Assembly: GCA_004794785.1 (NCBI GenBank)
Contig: SJOL01006431.1
Location: 895,625-959,624 of the forward strand
Direction: 5' to 3'
From: Opisthorchis felineus
Taxonomy: Eukaryota > Platyhelminthes > Trematoda > Opisthorchiida > Opisthorchiidae
DNA length: 64,000 bases
Both the position numbers and the translations under genes were made by a program. The stretch's first letter is position 1; every line of letters begins with the position of its first letter. A model generated the notes under the pieces. That model had not been told where the DNA came from. It did no database searches and saw only the letters and a list, made by a program, of their open reading frames with translations. Positions 1 through 15,800 of this stretch are shown piece by piece.

Positions 1-881
1 CAATAGGGGGAGGAGAATGACGCCCGAATCGCGCACGTGGAACTGTAGGTATGAGCTTTGGTGTGCAAGCGTCAATTTACCAGTTTCCCAACTGACGTTT
101 CTATATCTCGGCTCCACATGACAGTGCTTGTCACGTGGGAAGTCAGGTCGGAAGTTAAGAGAACAAAGAGCAGAGGCCTCAGTAATCGCATGCGTTTGCT
201 TATCCGCTCTGCTCTGTGCTGAAAATAAGGCTATGCGACTGATGCCACCACGAGACGATCGATGAGACATGAGGGTATTTATTATCCGTAAATTTTATGG
301 TGGGTGTGGATATTGCCAAGTCTATCAAACCTAGAGAAAATGACGACTGAAGTAGTAAAAAAAATCTGACCAAGGAATAGAGGTGGTGGCGTGTTTCCAG
401 CCCAAACCTATAGGGCCAGGAAAACTTGTTCGCAATAAATCTGTCCGTTGACAATCCCAGTAGGACAGGATTTGTGGAGTCCACATGTGCATCCGTGTGT
501 ACAACTCAGTGAGTTGCTGAGTCAAGCTTCCATATCATGGATGACAGAAACATAACAACGCACGCAACGACAACTGGCCTGCAAGCTCGATTTGGGGGCC
601 ACTAAATGTCGTTAGAAAATAGATGGCTACGGACTTATTTCAAGGAAGCCATGCATCTATATGGTAATTTATCTGTCTAGTGGTTTTGGCACCATTGTTC
701 TCCCTGAGCCATGCTACGAAAGGCGTGAGACTCATGCCCTTCTGACTGAATTACACAATCGGTTTCGCTTCCCTTTTAAACATGAATACAACCAACACTT
801 CGCTGCAATTTTCTGGAACGCGTTCATGATCCCAAATACGTACGAACAATCTAGTGCGCCAAAGCAGGTTAAAAATCTTAC

Positions 882-899
882 TCCCCATTTTGAACAACC
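882..899 (-). CDS. Micro-exon, 18 nt (most 3' found)
   Basis: The donor is GTAAGA and the acceptor follows GCTTCCTCCAG. In the frame left by the 1083 exon it reads G-LFKMG with no stop and leaves one base. Its length is a multiple of 3, so the chain returns to symmetric exons after the alternating block. The donor is weaker than most in the chain. Confidence 0.5.
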
Positions 900-3800
900 C
901 TGGAGGAAGCACATTTGGTCCAGCAGCCGATTGCGTTCCAAGGCAGGAACACTTATCAGCGCGGCCTCGATTTAGAAGGATTCAAACACACATACAGTAG
1001 ATATTTGGTTAAAAGGTACGCCTGATTCTTCCTATTCTCGAAAGAAAGCGGACTTGAAAAAAAACACATTTGACTGACTTACCTTTATTGGGTTGCCTGT
1101 GACGAATCGCGAACGGAACATATATTGAAAAATTGTTCTCACTCTGACCCACCCGCAAACCACAAACTTTGGTGAGATTTCGGTGAACGTCTTCGACAGA
1201 ATAGCAATTATCGTTCTTTGAGTAGGAAAGAAACATTATCCTGAGGTCAGATCTAGCTTTATCCGCTTTTGATAATAGCAACAGTTTGCTTTCACCGCTG
1301 CACAGTAGATCCATGTTTACCATTCAAAGTTAATACTGTTTCTACCTCCCAAGTAGGTACCGAGACTGCCGAGACTGGCCGAAAGTCGGAGATGTGCTCT
1401 CCTAGGGACTGAGAATACGTGTATCTGTAGGGAACCATGCGTGCTGGTGGATAGAGCATTCCTGTGATATTCAGCTCCCATGAAAACTGGTTTTAGAAAT
1501 TTTGGAGAAAGTATCACCTCATACTGTTTTAACAGCACCAATCTGTATCCTTCAGTAGCTCACAATTTTTTACCTTTGAAGTTCGCGCCATTATCTATAT
1601 CGATTGTTTGGAAATGGTCTGAAAATTACTTTTTGTTGCGAATAAACTGGTTTGAAGTTTTAGTGACAGTTCTGGAATAACCATCTCTGCCGCAAACGAA
1701 AAGTTAGGCGAGTGAACAATAGGACTGAACGCAAACTCTCGGTATTCCCCACTTTTCTGCCTCCACGGCGTTAATATTGTCGTCACGGTTAGTGTAATCC
1801 AAAAACCAGTCCATTCTTCTTTTGCGATAGCATTTCCTCTCCTGCTCACTTGATCAGAGGTGTCTCATGCGACATTAACTAGACAACAACGGGCTCTCTA
1901 CAGGCCTGGAGAATTATGTTGCATTCAAGGCTTTGGTAAAGCCACAATTTTTGAGGAAACGGGAAAAGGAGAAAAAAAGACGTCCCCGAGCCTTTTGTAG
2001 CTTGTGTATTGGACCTGTTTACTCAGAGCTTCTACTTGTGAGTACTTTATTACGTCTATACATGTATCGCGATACCTCGAATATTGCGCCAACTGAAATA
2101 TGAGGCGGCCTGCTGCAGCACACTCAGTTGCTTAAAGACATCATAAACGAGAGATTCAGCTGGGTTCCAGGTGAGTCTCCCGTCAAAACCAAATCGATAT
2201 TCAAATGAGTCAGTGTATGAAACGCAGTGTTCACTACCTTGAACACCTTGTTGCTTTTTGCAAGGAGGTGCTGTTTCATCTTTGTTCATGATCTTCAGCA
2301 GTACACACCTCACTAAATTCAGAGAGTATCGAACTCGCAAACTTCCGGCTAGTGGTTGATTAGCTGTGTGATCGGCTTTCAACTAGACAAGACATAGCGC
2401 CACTCGTTCTTTAATAACGGAAACCACATCACGTGGTCACCTATTGACTGGCACCTGAGTTTTGTTGACAGGACACCACATTTCTGAACCAGTGATCGTT
2501 GGCCCGATTATTCGTCAGATTGCATACGTAACCCACAATCTTCGCCCGGTCAAAAGAATGAACTACTGCTTTCAGAATCAATGAGGTACCCTTTGTTGCG
2601 TCACCTTAGGAAGTTATATTGGCACGTTGTCGTAGCCACGGTTTGGTCAAGGATGTTTACGTATGTCTCATTCTGGTCAGCTTGCATTCCAACTGTTAGT
2701 CCTTTTTCGAGGGGCCTCATGCTCTTAGGAGCCAAGAAGAACGGTCAGCAGAAAGGACGATGTTCGTTACCGGGGTGGTTAACTTGCTTTCGTTTGACTT
2801 CTATCAGGCTCTTTCGTTTTTTAATTTAAATTTCCTTTGCAAAGCTGAATGGTGCAACAAAAAGCGGCATTCAACAAAAGTTCCGCTTTTGGGGGGCTCA
2901 GGATAATGACAATATCGACGACATTTCTGGTTGGTTCGCCAAACCAAAAAATAAAGCATTTGTTTTATGTTCTGAATTTCAAAAGAAACGGATAAACGCT
3001 TTGAGGAAAGCTCAATCACCCAACTAATTTCACGCTGAAAATTACTCATCTACACTAGAGCACACCAATGAAATTTCTGACAGCTACTCACGTTGGAGGA
3101 AGAAGGGGAACGAGTTCTATTAAAAAAACCATGAAGTGCACTTTAAAGCTACTCTTAATGCAAAGAAGACAGCGTAGCGTTATAAAAATTGTGGACCGCT
3201 TCGTATGGTAATCACTATAATCACTGAGCATTGGTTTATTTTACAGAAACCTAAACAAAAATGTTGAATTCTAGGAACGGGCATCAGTCAGTTCCATTCA
3301 TTTCAATTTATAAGCTGTAAACCGTGTACCATAGGTACATTGGTTCCAGCTGCTACAGTTTCGATCACCGGAAAACGGGAGTGTGAGACATAAAACCAAG
3401 CCTTGGAGGCGAAGGCATGTTCAATTTGTTCGGAAATTGGATAGCTACGCATTGAAGGCGTTTACTTTGATGCACGAGCATCACTGACTGCGCGATTGGG
3501 CCATTTCTGCTAATGTCAATAAACATTGGTGGTTTGAGTCCCGGGGTCCCCATCCAGGGAGGCGGCAGTTGCCGACCCGACTAAGTTTGCTGGTTAGTGT
3601 GTTCGAACTTCGTTGCCAGGTTATACACTGTCCACCTCTCGGTCGCTTCCACTCAGCACAGGGCTGGGCGAGGAGAGCTCTGTGAGGCAGACGGTCTTCT
3701 GGCATGCGGAGTACATGTCTTAACCAGCGCAGCCTATGAAACGTGAGTAATTCATCTATCGCACGATAGTTCCTTCTTCCTAAGACCATCTAGCATACCT

Positions 3801-6800
3801 CAGCATTACTAATCCGATGTTCCCACCAGACCTGACCAATGCTTTGGAGACATCAGTTTGTTTTCCTTGTTATAAATCGGTAGTATTTTCATCACTAAGG
3901 AATAGTGCACACAATCAGTAGTGGAAAACAGCAACTATGGTCCGACTTCAGATGGAGGTGCTTCTAAGAACTGTCGGTTATGCCGTTCGCGTCAGTCCAG
4001 AAGCACCTACGATCTGCTTGTGAAGGAAACTAACAAAAGTCTTCGAAGTGCATAAATAGGTGGCAAAAGGGGAATGTTTAAAAAATCCGCGGTTGTGTTC
4101 CCAAAACATTGTGTTGTGGTTGACCAATCAGCAGTCGGATTTCTCACTAAGTGAATTATCCCTGCAGCAGTCATGATGTTAATTTTACCCTGAAGGAGCT
4201 GCCACATCACCTATCCAGGTTGGTAACACCATCAGCTAATGATGTGGAACTGCTTTGCAGTTTACAATTGTGTAATGGTCAATGAATATCCAATAGCTTT
4301 CAAGAAGACGCGTGAGAATGTTCAGTTTTAAAAAATCTATGTGCGTAAGTGACGTTTCCTTTTCTGTCCAGTAGCTTGTAACTGCTTATATGGTGTTTGC
4401 AAATAAATGCCTCCGCAAAGAAGGTCTTCCCTCCCTTCACCATTAGACGAACACGTTGCAGCGGACACCAGCAGTTCGATCGACACACACCACTGATGGC
4501 ACTAGGGTCGTGTGTATACATTAGGGAACGCCAGGGTTCCATTTGGTGAAAGTTGCTCTCTATCGACGCGACATATACAACGACGGTTGCGAAAACACCT
4601 TCCTCTGCTCCCATCGTTTCTGTTCATCAATTAACTACTGCTCAAGAGACTGGCTCTTTTGGGGGCTACAGACTTGAACGAATTTCCGATGTTTTTAAGC
4701 AAGTGTTGATTTTTGACGTGCTGAGTGATATGTAGTCCCGTAAGGTGCACATCCGCTGTACTACGTGTCAACCGAAATTCATATAATGACGACTGACTTA
4801 CCTTCTTTGTCTTCCCTGTAGAGATCAGGAAATAAATTTTCCATTGGGCATCCTCCATATTTTTTACAAGATTGCTGACCCATATGCACTACCTTATTTC
4901 TGCGTGCTTTGTGTAATCATGCTGTCGCTTGAAAAAGAGCGGCAGAAATATTTTGTACAGTTTTTATTTGTGGTTAAAATGTGGACCATTTCCAGGGCGT
5001 AACCATCACCATCGGTCTACCAAGGAGCTACGAATGTGAAAGACATGATATCTAAACCTCCAAGACCAACCGTTTACTATCTACAGCCTAGAATGGTCAA
5101 CACTACCCACAAGATAATCGAATAAGTGAAGTGACACTGGAGTGCCTCCAGGTACTTTTGGTAAGATGTCTCGATAAAGTGCTCATTTTGACGTGACACG
5201 GATAGTAAGGTACCCTGACAGTAATCCTGGTTGACTCGTTACGATAGACACCTTCCAAAAAGTCTGTCGGAACATGAAGCCAACGATATACGTGGACATT
5301 GCATGTGTAGCGTTGTCCATTATCCCTGCAACTGAACTCAGCTTTTGCTCCCGACCACCTAGATATCCGAAAATCCCATAAAAATTCGAGAAAATCTACA
5401 CAGGTTCTTTAAGGCGCTACCTGTTTAAACAACGTATCATGGAGATTGTGAAAACAATAGATATTCTCCACAATTTATCCCTCAATATTCCGCAGCAAGA
5501 CAACCTTGATAATCACGTTAGTATTGTTTTGACTGGCTTCCCTGAGACAAGAACCTGGCATGTATATTCGGTTTGGAATAAATTGTGAACAGGCATGAAT
5601 TATACAAAGGATTATGTAGAATACGATAGAAACTTACGATGATAAGGTTGCCTCTACTCGTTCTGAGAAAAATGAGAATTAGGATAATAAAGGAAACTAC
5701 TCACAAGGTTGCTGAAAACTCTTCGACAGCCCACGATCGGTTTCGCCCTTCTTGGGGCTCATCCGGTATGCGCAGTCCCCGAGTTTCCATCAACCTTGTG
5801 TTCTAATTGAACCCAAATTGGACTGATTTCGACAAATACACTCATTTGCAAATCAACTTGGTTTTCACAAGAAACTCAACTGAACAAAGACCGGAGATTA
5901 AAAGGTACTAACATTATGATGCTTAGACGTTTTGATGATTCTTAACATTTGTATCGTCGACCTCTATAGATCGTCGATTTTTTTCGGCCTGAAGACAGAA
6001 CAATCTTGGTTGCGCAAAGTGTGCAACATGTGCGCGAACAACTCTAGTGGGTATGCGATTCTTCATTATCCATGCCCTAAGAGACTAACGCAATCGGATT
6101 AGAGGAGTATGAAAATGCGGCCTACATCGTTCTGTGAGTAGCAATGGTGATTCGACAGCTGAACTATTTTAGCCTATTTTTCCGAGTTGGAGATAAATGT
6201 TGTAATTGCTGTGGTCGATGCACCATTAGAGGGGACCTATCACCGTCCAGTAACACTTACATTTTGAATATCTAACATTTGTCTTCCAACTTCCTCAACG
6301 ATTGCCTTCTCGTTTGCAAGTTAAATTGGTGTTAACGCGACGCTCGGCTAGAATTCAACGGAGTCTAGCGCCTCCCAAATGTGGCGCACCCTTTGCCGGC
6401 CAAGTGGCCGGGGTTCTCGGCGTAAAAAAGGAACCATTCATTTGCTGTTGAAATGTTTGTATCTTACTTTACGGTCCCAGTGAATACAGCTGCATGCGCA
6501 TATCTAACGACTACCGACCATATACCAGATAGGAAGTCAGCTGTCTTTCGGCGATTCACACACTTCCTACTTGCATTATGACCGAGGAACACCCAAAAAA
6601 TTTTGCACCCACGGTGTTGCCATAAGTAGCCGCGCCAACAATGCACTCAGTGCCTGGGACCCAATATCCTCAAGGCTTGCGATGGCTCGTTTCAAAGTGA
6701 CCCTCTTGCACATGACTGGGGCCCCACTAACAAAAACATTCCCATATTTAGCCGATACAAACCGTTGCACAGGTAATTAATTTCAACGTTAGATTTGACA

Positions 6801-9800
6801 GAAACTCTAGATTAAGGGATTTTGAGAGATTGGTAAGACCTATGTGTCTTTTTAAGCCAAAAACACACCTTATCGACATTTAAGAGATCGAAAACTTGTA
6901 TTTAGTATTGGGAGAAGGGGCATTTTTTGTCCGGAAATACCTTAGATGCTTAGGTGCTCAGATACTCTGACCACTTTACTCAAATTACTCTGTGTTCTTG
7001 GTCACTGCAAACATGTCTTCTTTGAAATGTACAAAACTGGCCACTTTTGACGTCTGTTTGAGACTTATTTAGATAGAAAACCGGCGCTATTCGGAGACTG
7101 CAATGTAGACCTTCTTCATTCCCCAGTAGCTAGCCTACATCAATCTCGCAGGTCGTGGCTTATGAAGAACTGTAATCAGCCGACGACTTCCCCGTTTCTT
7201 CTACCTCTTCTTCATGACAAAGATAACTGGTCGTCGAATTGCTGAATTCGAATTGTTATCCACTCCAAAATACCTTCCATTTTCCAAGAAAGTCTGAGTC
7301 CAGGGGACACGTATTTGTTATCTCTCTGCAGGTTTCAAAAACACGTCGACGGACGCATTGTGTGAAGTGGATGTTGCCAAATAACTGGAATATGGAAAGT
7401 CACCGAAAATGCTAACATATTACGGGTTCACTAAACAACAATAGCACAACTCATATGAGAAGAAGGTTGCGAGTTACCACTTCCATGATATTAGATAGAA
7501 AGACTAGGAGGCTGTTTAATGCTTGAGACTTTTGTGACGTTCATGATGCTAGCCACGAACTGGAAGCTCAGTCGATCTGATATCAGAATAAAATGATTAT
7601 GCTACATGTATCCTGTGCGCCGTGTGCAGTGAAATAAATCACATAAGATCTAGCTAGGACCAGTTGCGAAATCGATTCGAAGGTTTTCATCAATAGCTTC
7701 GCATCAGCTATCCATCTAATAACGCAATCTAAACAACGGCACAAATAGTGTATCCTTCCCTAATTTCTGAAAATTTGCCGCGTTGTATCTGACCGTTTGG
7801 TTTTGTGAGACCTACAGCAACGATAAGAACTCGAAGACTGTCAGCTGAGCTATAGAAAGCAAATGGACAGAAATGAGTCGGAGCAATTTTCGGACGTCTT
7901 CACAGTACAATATTCAGCGCAAACCTGAAAATCAAAGCACTGAAAACTTACCCAGATTCCCTGGTGGCAGAAGAGCGATTGTGTTGAAGCAAAAGTTGAT
8001 GGAAACTTCCTCGTGTAAAAAGATGAGCATAGACCAAAACCAAGCGGAATGTCACAACGACAAGCACGTGGAAAACCTACGATGCAGTAGATCTACGGCT
8101 TTATTCACAATTGAAGTAACTAAGCAAGGAGTAGTTCGTTGATGGAAGGACACAATCAAAAGAGTCTATCAAAAGTGACTCTGAGAGGGATTACGGTAAA
8201 CTGTGCTGTACCGGAATTGTCACTGTTATACTTGAACCCAAAGTGAACAGGTTCTGACAAATACTCTCACTTGCGTACGAATCCGGTTTTCACTGGAAAC
8301 TCCACTGAATTCAGTTGTGACTCTCCTTCAAATGGTCCTCTCTGACCGAACGTGTTGCGCCAGCAAACTTCATGTTTCAGTTGGTACGATGCTCGAGATA
8401 TAGTCATAAATTGTATAGACGTAACACACTACTCATAAGGTCGCTGAAAACACTTCAACAGCTCCTGTCCGGTTTCGCCCTTCTTGACGCTCATTAGGTA
8501 ACCGCCGTTCCGAAGTTTCCGCCGGCCTTATGGCTTGTTTGAACACTAAATTTTACGCAAGCGTAAAAACAATCATCCAACGACGACTTTCGGGAGGTTT
8601 GCAGTAAAATGTGCCCAACCGGAAACGTTACTGCGGAGTCTCAAAGGATTTAGTCCCTCTTACGCAATACATTTTACATATAAAAAGGAAATTTGTTTAA
8701 TAATTTAAAATTTTCGATCTGGCAGATGCCACTCGAGCTAAATTTTGCTTACTTTTGAGCCATTCTCTGTATCTGAACGCGACCGACGAAAGCAACAAAA
8801 AACAGTCGTTACAAAGTTTCAACTTCACTATATCACCTCTGGTAGACGGTTTACAAGGACAACTTGATAATCACTCATTGAATATTTTCTAGGAATGTAA
8901 GCAGTTCAACATCACGATTTTGAATTTAGAATATTTTTTGCATGATGGATCGTCAAACTCTCCACAGTAACAGTTTCCTCGACATACCTCCTCAGTGATT
9001 GGAGACGACGAACTGGAATGCAAAAAGGAGTCGGTCATTTTTTCAGTTTGCTGAATATTTTGCCTGAACTAAAGTTAAATGTAACTTTTTAATGAAGTAA
9101 ACTACTCACAAGGTTGCTGAAAACTTTTCGACAGCCCGGTTTTGCCCTTCTTGGAGCATATCAGCGACTGCACCTACCTGACTAACTTCAAGATGGTTTT
9201 TGCGCTTGTTTTTGGGTATTGTCAATGTGTAGGGGGCTACCTGAAGAAGGTAGCCACATAGTCCAATAGTTAACTGGCTTTTACGTATTTCACCAGATGA
9301 ATGAATGCGAGGTTTTCTTCAGGACTGGACAGATGGCAAACAACTAACTGATGCCAGCTTTAATGCTATCATTTTAGGCCGATGTGTGGCAGCTCGGAAC
9401 ACGTTTCTCTCGGGTCTATACCGGCACCATTGGCTTTCATCTAGCATCACATACGACCCTGCATAAGCAGATAGTGTTTTGACAACCACGCGTGGGATGT
9501 CGGCGATCTAAGCACCAATCTGTACCAAACTCTAACCAGCTACATAATGAAACATCTACTTTGTCGAGAATAGCTATATTTCTCCAAATCCGCACAACTT
9601 CGTTCTGTTTTTAATGTTGAATGTACATCAGCAGGACATTTGATTTTAGTACACTAGTGACAAGAAAAAGAACTGTAAGACGGTCTGCATCGAACAATTT
9701 GTAACATCGAGCGAACTACTTACTTCTCTTGTAATATTTTCTACGGAAAAAGAAGGAGAGAATTTTAGGCACTAATTGAAAATAAACGAAACCACTTTCA

Positions 9801-12800
9801 ATCACTTTGAATGGGAGTAAAGCAAATGCAGAACTGTAAGTCACAAAACGGTTCCGAGGGGTGGACAAAGGCGAAATAGTCGGTTTTGTTGCTTCTGTTC
9901 TAGGGAATGTGAGCATGCAGCGTAGATATCGGGAAAACTGACAAAAGCGGTAAGTGAAAACAAATTCTGTCTTAAGCCTATTTTTACCATATGAACAACT
10001 GTTTGCTACCATCTAGAATGTTGTCTTCAGTCATTACTTAGAAAAGGAACGGAATGAATTTGGCGATATACGGGAATATTTGTGGAAAAGACGAACTCAT
10101 TATTTGTTGGTTTTTCGCTTAGCCCTGCAATTGGCCTCCAAATGATTTGTCACCGTCCAAGGAAAAAATTGCGCTGCTTGGTAGACTGAAATTATTTTAA
10201 GAAACTGAAAGATACAGTTGGACTTTTACGTGACGAGACATTGGTCCGTAAGGCCGATCGACTTTTGGCAAATTGTCGGCCATGCCCGCTGTAGCATGTT
10301 CGCCACAAACTAACGCCACCCTGCTTTCTCATGCGAGTTTAAGTACATCCTTCTTCAACCAAGGTATGTCACCCACATGACTGAGAGGAAAACAGCGCAT
10401 ATGGGTTTCCACCCTCATAAATGACAGTTGTCATTGTCAAGAATCAGATGACAGAGTGTGTATTATACATGAACTTGCGAAAAAATGTGTTAGCTTTGAC
10501 TGGGTACCAATCAACCATCCGAACCACATTCATCCGAACCACACATATGCATACGGTGCCTTATAAAGCAAGCAAAGCTTTAGTGCTGAACAGGACTTGA
10601 CATTGTCGGCTGAATTGGAACAATCATCAAACACTTCAGTCATAGAATGGATAGGTGCTGTGCGAACATATTAGGTTCGTTCAACTCGGAACGAACGCTT
10701 CAATATCATACTTTAGTACGCGCAGTATATAAAAAAAGTCCATGAAACAGTCAAGGTTTAAACCAGAATTATAGCAAGCGCCAGGCGATTTCACGATCAA
10801 CAGATATTGAGCTTATTAGCAAATGCAGACGATGGGGCAATGTAAGAGTTGTTAAACCCTCAGGAGGGTCAAGAACGTCGAAGGCGATGTCGGTTTTTGT
10901 GTTACGTTAGTCGGTTGCAGTCACACCAGAGAGTAATGATAGAAAATTTGACCAAGGTCGGTCGACCGTGCCAGCCAAAAGGTGCGCGGCATAAAAATTC
11001 CACTGCGTACTGATGTGAAACTTATACTGGATGTGGGTGATTCAACAACACTTGAAAAGGTGGTTGCAACAAAATTAACTGAAAAGGAACTGCTATCAAC
11101 TAACGTTTTTTTTGCGGTTTGTCAAGCCGACTGGTGCTCGCGGATTTTAGGACGTTTATTTCGTACCATATAGCAGCTTTCAGTTGACAGCAATCACCAT
11201 GTATTCTCAGCTGCAACATATATTTGTAATATGATCATCAGTATGCCTATGGTTTTCGTATTACTGTCATGCCCTGAGTATTCAAGTTTTTCAACCTCAC
11301 TGGTTTACAATTTGCATTGCACCTCAGTGGTTGACGGCTACCGGTTGAACACACTTTTGAACTGGCAGGTTGACTGACCTTTTTGTACTCAAGTATACAT
11401 ATAATAGCAACGTGTCGTGAATACAGACCGCTGATGACTAAGACCAAACGACTGAGGTGCACTTGACAAGAAACAGCAAATACTCTTCTAGTTTTATGAG
11501 GCAGGTAGTTTTTGATGGTGTTGTAACTGATCTTCCTTTGGCAAAACGAGGTCTGTTCACAGGTGAAGTTTGACCAGTTAGAATTGGCGAAAGACTCCCT
11601 TGCAAATCTTATTGATGGTTAAGAGAGCAGAATGAAATTCTCGTTCATGGTAGGCCGTAAGAGTGGAGAAGTCGTTGATAAATAAATCTGGTTGTTGACA
11701 GCTTGGTACCTGCCTTAATGCCTACGCAATCCCTTCAGTTTTCATCAGGGTTGATCCATGGACAACAATTCAAAGAACTTCGACAGCATCCTCCTTTAAG
11801 CTTCTTGAAACTGGCTATCCATTTCGGTCCAAAATTTGTTTTTTTTTTGTCTTCAAAAAGATGTGATAGATTTTCTTCATTCTGGCTAGCTGGGTCTCTC
11901 ATTGCTTCCTTACCGATCCACCAGCTACGTATCACATCTAATTGTACTTCTACAAGGGGGCACCAAATCCCATGAGGCATCCATCTTAGATCCAGGGGAA
12001 AATTTATCGACATGATGAATGCTTACAAACAATTCCTAAATCTTCCCTACCTTATTTTTAACGAAAAATGATTTAACCGAAATATCAGGCTAATTTTGGT
12101 AAAAATAAAGCGCACCTTTGCATAAGGTTTTAAATTTTATGGCGTCCTGTGTACCGCGAACTATTTCAGCCAGCGATGTTCGGTATTAGCAGATCTTTGC
12201 TATACTTACTTAAGGCGTACTGAAGCAGATAAATGAAAAGTTGTGATTATTTCTTTTTCACAGGAAAGACAGTCGTTTGAATTCAAAAACCAAAACACCT
12301 AAGGAAGGTAATCAAATATGTGATGTTGCCGAATTTGTATGGCGTATCCCAGCATATTCCAACATACTTCCGTTTGTCGAGGTGTTCAAAACACAAACAA
12401 ACAAACAAACAAACAAAAAACAAACAGGAAATGAACCCCGTATTTGACGACTTTGAGGTACTTAAGAGTTAGACTTCAAGATTCAGCGGTAGATAAGACT
12501 CTCCTTCCTGAAGGCAGCAAGAAATGTCTTGTAAACTCAGCGTTTGTTGCCCTTGCTTTTTTCCACGGTCTGATGAGAATTATTGCCATCGAATGGGAAG
12601 CATGACCACGTAACTCAAATTTGATCATTTTTTGGTGGACAAGTGGTACCTCGTTTCAAACGTCTACTATGAATGAGGAGCGAATACACTTCCTTGCGTG
12701 AGATCACACTGGAAATCTATTTGCGGTTCTTGCAATATATCTAGTTGCTCATGGATCACGTAATTGCATTGTCTGGCACAAAGTCATTCGAAAGACGACC

Positions 12801-15800
12801 TCGGCGAGTTTTTGGTCAGAATCTAACAAAATCTTCAGTGGGACCGTTGAAATGGGATAACAAAAAAACCGTGAGAATTTTATTGGTGTGTCGTAGTGCA
12901 TTCATCGGTTTCCTCGTGTTGTCCTTGAAGAATGGCTAAAATGTGATTAAACTCTTGGAGCAGTTCATTTGATTGGCTCTTTCAAAGGGGTGTTTGCTAG
13001 TCGTGCGGAATGCCGACTTCATAAAACGTGTCACTGTGGTGTGTAATTGTACCAGAAGGCTGAGTTTCAAACCAAAAGAAATGAGCAAAGTCATCGCGCA
13101 GCTTGACAAGTTTCCCTGGAATAGCCAAGCCATAAGAGCATGCCTTCCATCCGTCAGTTCAAGAACGTTCACCCACCAATGGTGAAGATTGATGAAGTGT
13201 CTAATATCGAATTACAAGAAGGACAAACTCTGGCCAGGATAATCTTACTCCAATGAACACAGCTCCATCCTGACATTTTGAGCAAATTGTTCCGATCGAG
13301 AGAGGTCGAATTCATGGGAGACCTAGCAGTAGGCCACTGCAGTAGAGCACGCAATGAACGAATTCATCAACTGAACTGGTACATGAGACTTCAATTCAAC
13401 GATGGAAACTTCTCGACTTCCGCTGTGCAAGCCTCATTTTTGTCAAATTATCAGCGGATGCTGCATAGGAATGGCTAGCGTACGCCAACGGCTCCCCCAT
13501 CTGATATCGAGGAATCGCATGACTGTCCTCTACATTTCGGTCTCCCTCACTGGCTCCGACTTGTTCTTCTTCGGGATATCTTGTTGTCGCGATGTCCGTT
13601 TTGATAGGAGTCTCAAAGGAACCAAGCTGAATTCTCATATTTATCTCGAAGCGTTTCAGCAACCTTATGAGTGCTATGTTACTGCCAGACAACATCGACC
13701 TTGTTTGTACGTAACGCACCACATGTGGATACACGGATGTGTGCGTGCGTATCCCTGGAATTCGATGTGACCATGTTGCTATCTGTCTAAAGACCTGATT
13801 AGTGTTTAACCAGTACAGTATTTTTATAAAACTGCACCACTTTGATCCTAATAGTTGGCAAACTACATTCGTCCAATAAATTTCAGCTTCTCGTTGACAA
13901 CGCTCAGCACTCAAATTCCCATATCATGTTAGAACTTCACGTGAACTAATGATCGTAGTATGCGTGTGAGGGTTTGAGACGATTAGAAACCCGTTTTTTG
14001 ATTATTCATCTTTAACATCTCCGGTGTTCCTATAAAGTCTAGAGCCAGTTGGCGATCACTAAATGTTTGCGTAAACCATTGAACGACTTGCCATTCGGTA
14101 CTGATATTGAAAATAACTGCTTACTTTGCTCCAAATATGCCCTTAAGTGAAAAAAATTTAGTTGGTGGAAATGAGCGAATTCTTATCAATAGGTAGACGA
14201 TAAATGTCAGTTGGGTGACTACAGTAACAGTACGGGAATATGATTTCCGGGAAATAACATGGGAGCAACGTTTCTCTATAGGATACTTGTAGGCCAAACC
14301 TAAATTTCCTCCGAGCTCAGAGGAAAAGTAATTTTTCAAGACGATTATAACTTCCTTCTGGGAAGTCGTCCCTCGAGGAGCCAGTCAATACGTTACCATG
14401 TGATGTGATTCCTCTGATTGGAGGGTGCATGGCGCTGTATCTTGTCTCAGTGAGAGCTAATCACACTGCTGATCAGCTGCTCATAGCTGAACCACTAAGT
14501 GTTCAAACCAGTAGCAGGCGGGAGGTAGCGGGTTCAAGGCTGTCTGCTGGAGTTTCGTGAGATGCACACTGCTGGTGAAGCAGCTTTTCAACATAGATTC
14601 ATTTCACTCGCAGGAGGAAATCTCACTTAAAAATTAACAAATCTTCTTATGCTTTCATCAAAACTCAATTTCCTTGGCACATTAAGTCTCCATTTCTGCA
14701 CAGTTGACAGGTGAGCTTTCAACCAAATGATAGCTGTGACCAAGCACAGTTACACAAAGAATATATCCCAGCAGAAGAACTCTCATCTTTCAAGATTTCG
14801 GTCTGAAAATAGCTTATTTGACATTGTACATAGATTGAAAGATTGTGCGTAAGATGTGATGGTAAATCGAATTCATTCGATAAACCCATAAATCTTAACT
14901 AAAACTTGGTGGTAGTACTCACTACTTGGTAACGGTTGAGTGCGAAAAATAGGATCTGGCGCTAATAATTGAGAAATTCTGACAATAAAACTGAATGAAA
15001 ACCTGAATCGCACAATTGTGCCTTTGGATACTTAAACTCAACCTGACAAAGCTCTACCACTCTTGCGCCATGAAGTCATTGCTATAGGGGTTTCGACCGA
15101 TTGTAAGCGTTTAAAGTGGCGCAACGGACATAAAAGGATATCGCGTTGAAACCTAAGAGCGGAACTTTGAAAAGCTTCTTGAATCAATAAGAAGCCACTG
15201 CGACGCCAAACACTCATTCCAACTTCAAAATAAAGGTTGTTGTTCTACGGCACACGGAGTTATCCTCAAAAATATGAGGAATCGGATAATGATGCCGGTG
15301 GCCAAAAACATTTAACTGATGGAATCTTATTAAACAAAGCTCATTTGAATTTTTAAGCCGAAACTTAAGTAGCTGTTTTTAACAATGATAATGTGGTCCG
15401 AAAGAGATTAAGTAGTGAGTAAAATGAGTAGAATGTAGTCACTAAGATGATCCTCTCGAGGTAGATGAATAAGGACCAGCTAAAGTGTCTCAACAATCTG
15501 ACGCAGTTTGAACTTCACCAAAGGTTTGCAACTTTGCTTCTCATCCGCTGAGTAGGGTCATTGTGAACGAAGGAGCCGTTTCGTTCTTGCTGTGCATCTC
15601 ACTATTCCTCAGAGAAATGTAAGCAATCGAACCGCCAGCTAGTGGATGAAGTCTTGACCGTTTGGCCAGAAACGGCTGCTCGGTACTGAGGCTAACTTAC
15701 GGTCAGATAAGGCTCGGTGACTGAGATATTCCCAGCACTTCTCAGTTCATCAACACGTTTTTGTTAGGTCATTATCAGGAATACGAACAATTTCAAAAAA

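Noticed and set aside
5693..5760. Hammerhead-like motif in the 5.7-kb retrozyme copy
   Set aside because: CGGATGA in place of CTGATGA removes an essential core base, so it is not called as a ribozyme.
13396..13914. 172-residue minus-strand reading frame, the longest in the window
   Set aside because: No recognisable domain, and it includes an inverted retrozyme fragment at 13598-13682; it is an open-frame accident.
15701..15720. 20-nt minus-strand segment with good donor
   Set aside because: Including it displaces the well supported frame of exon 14125.
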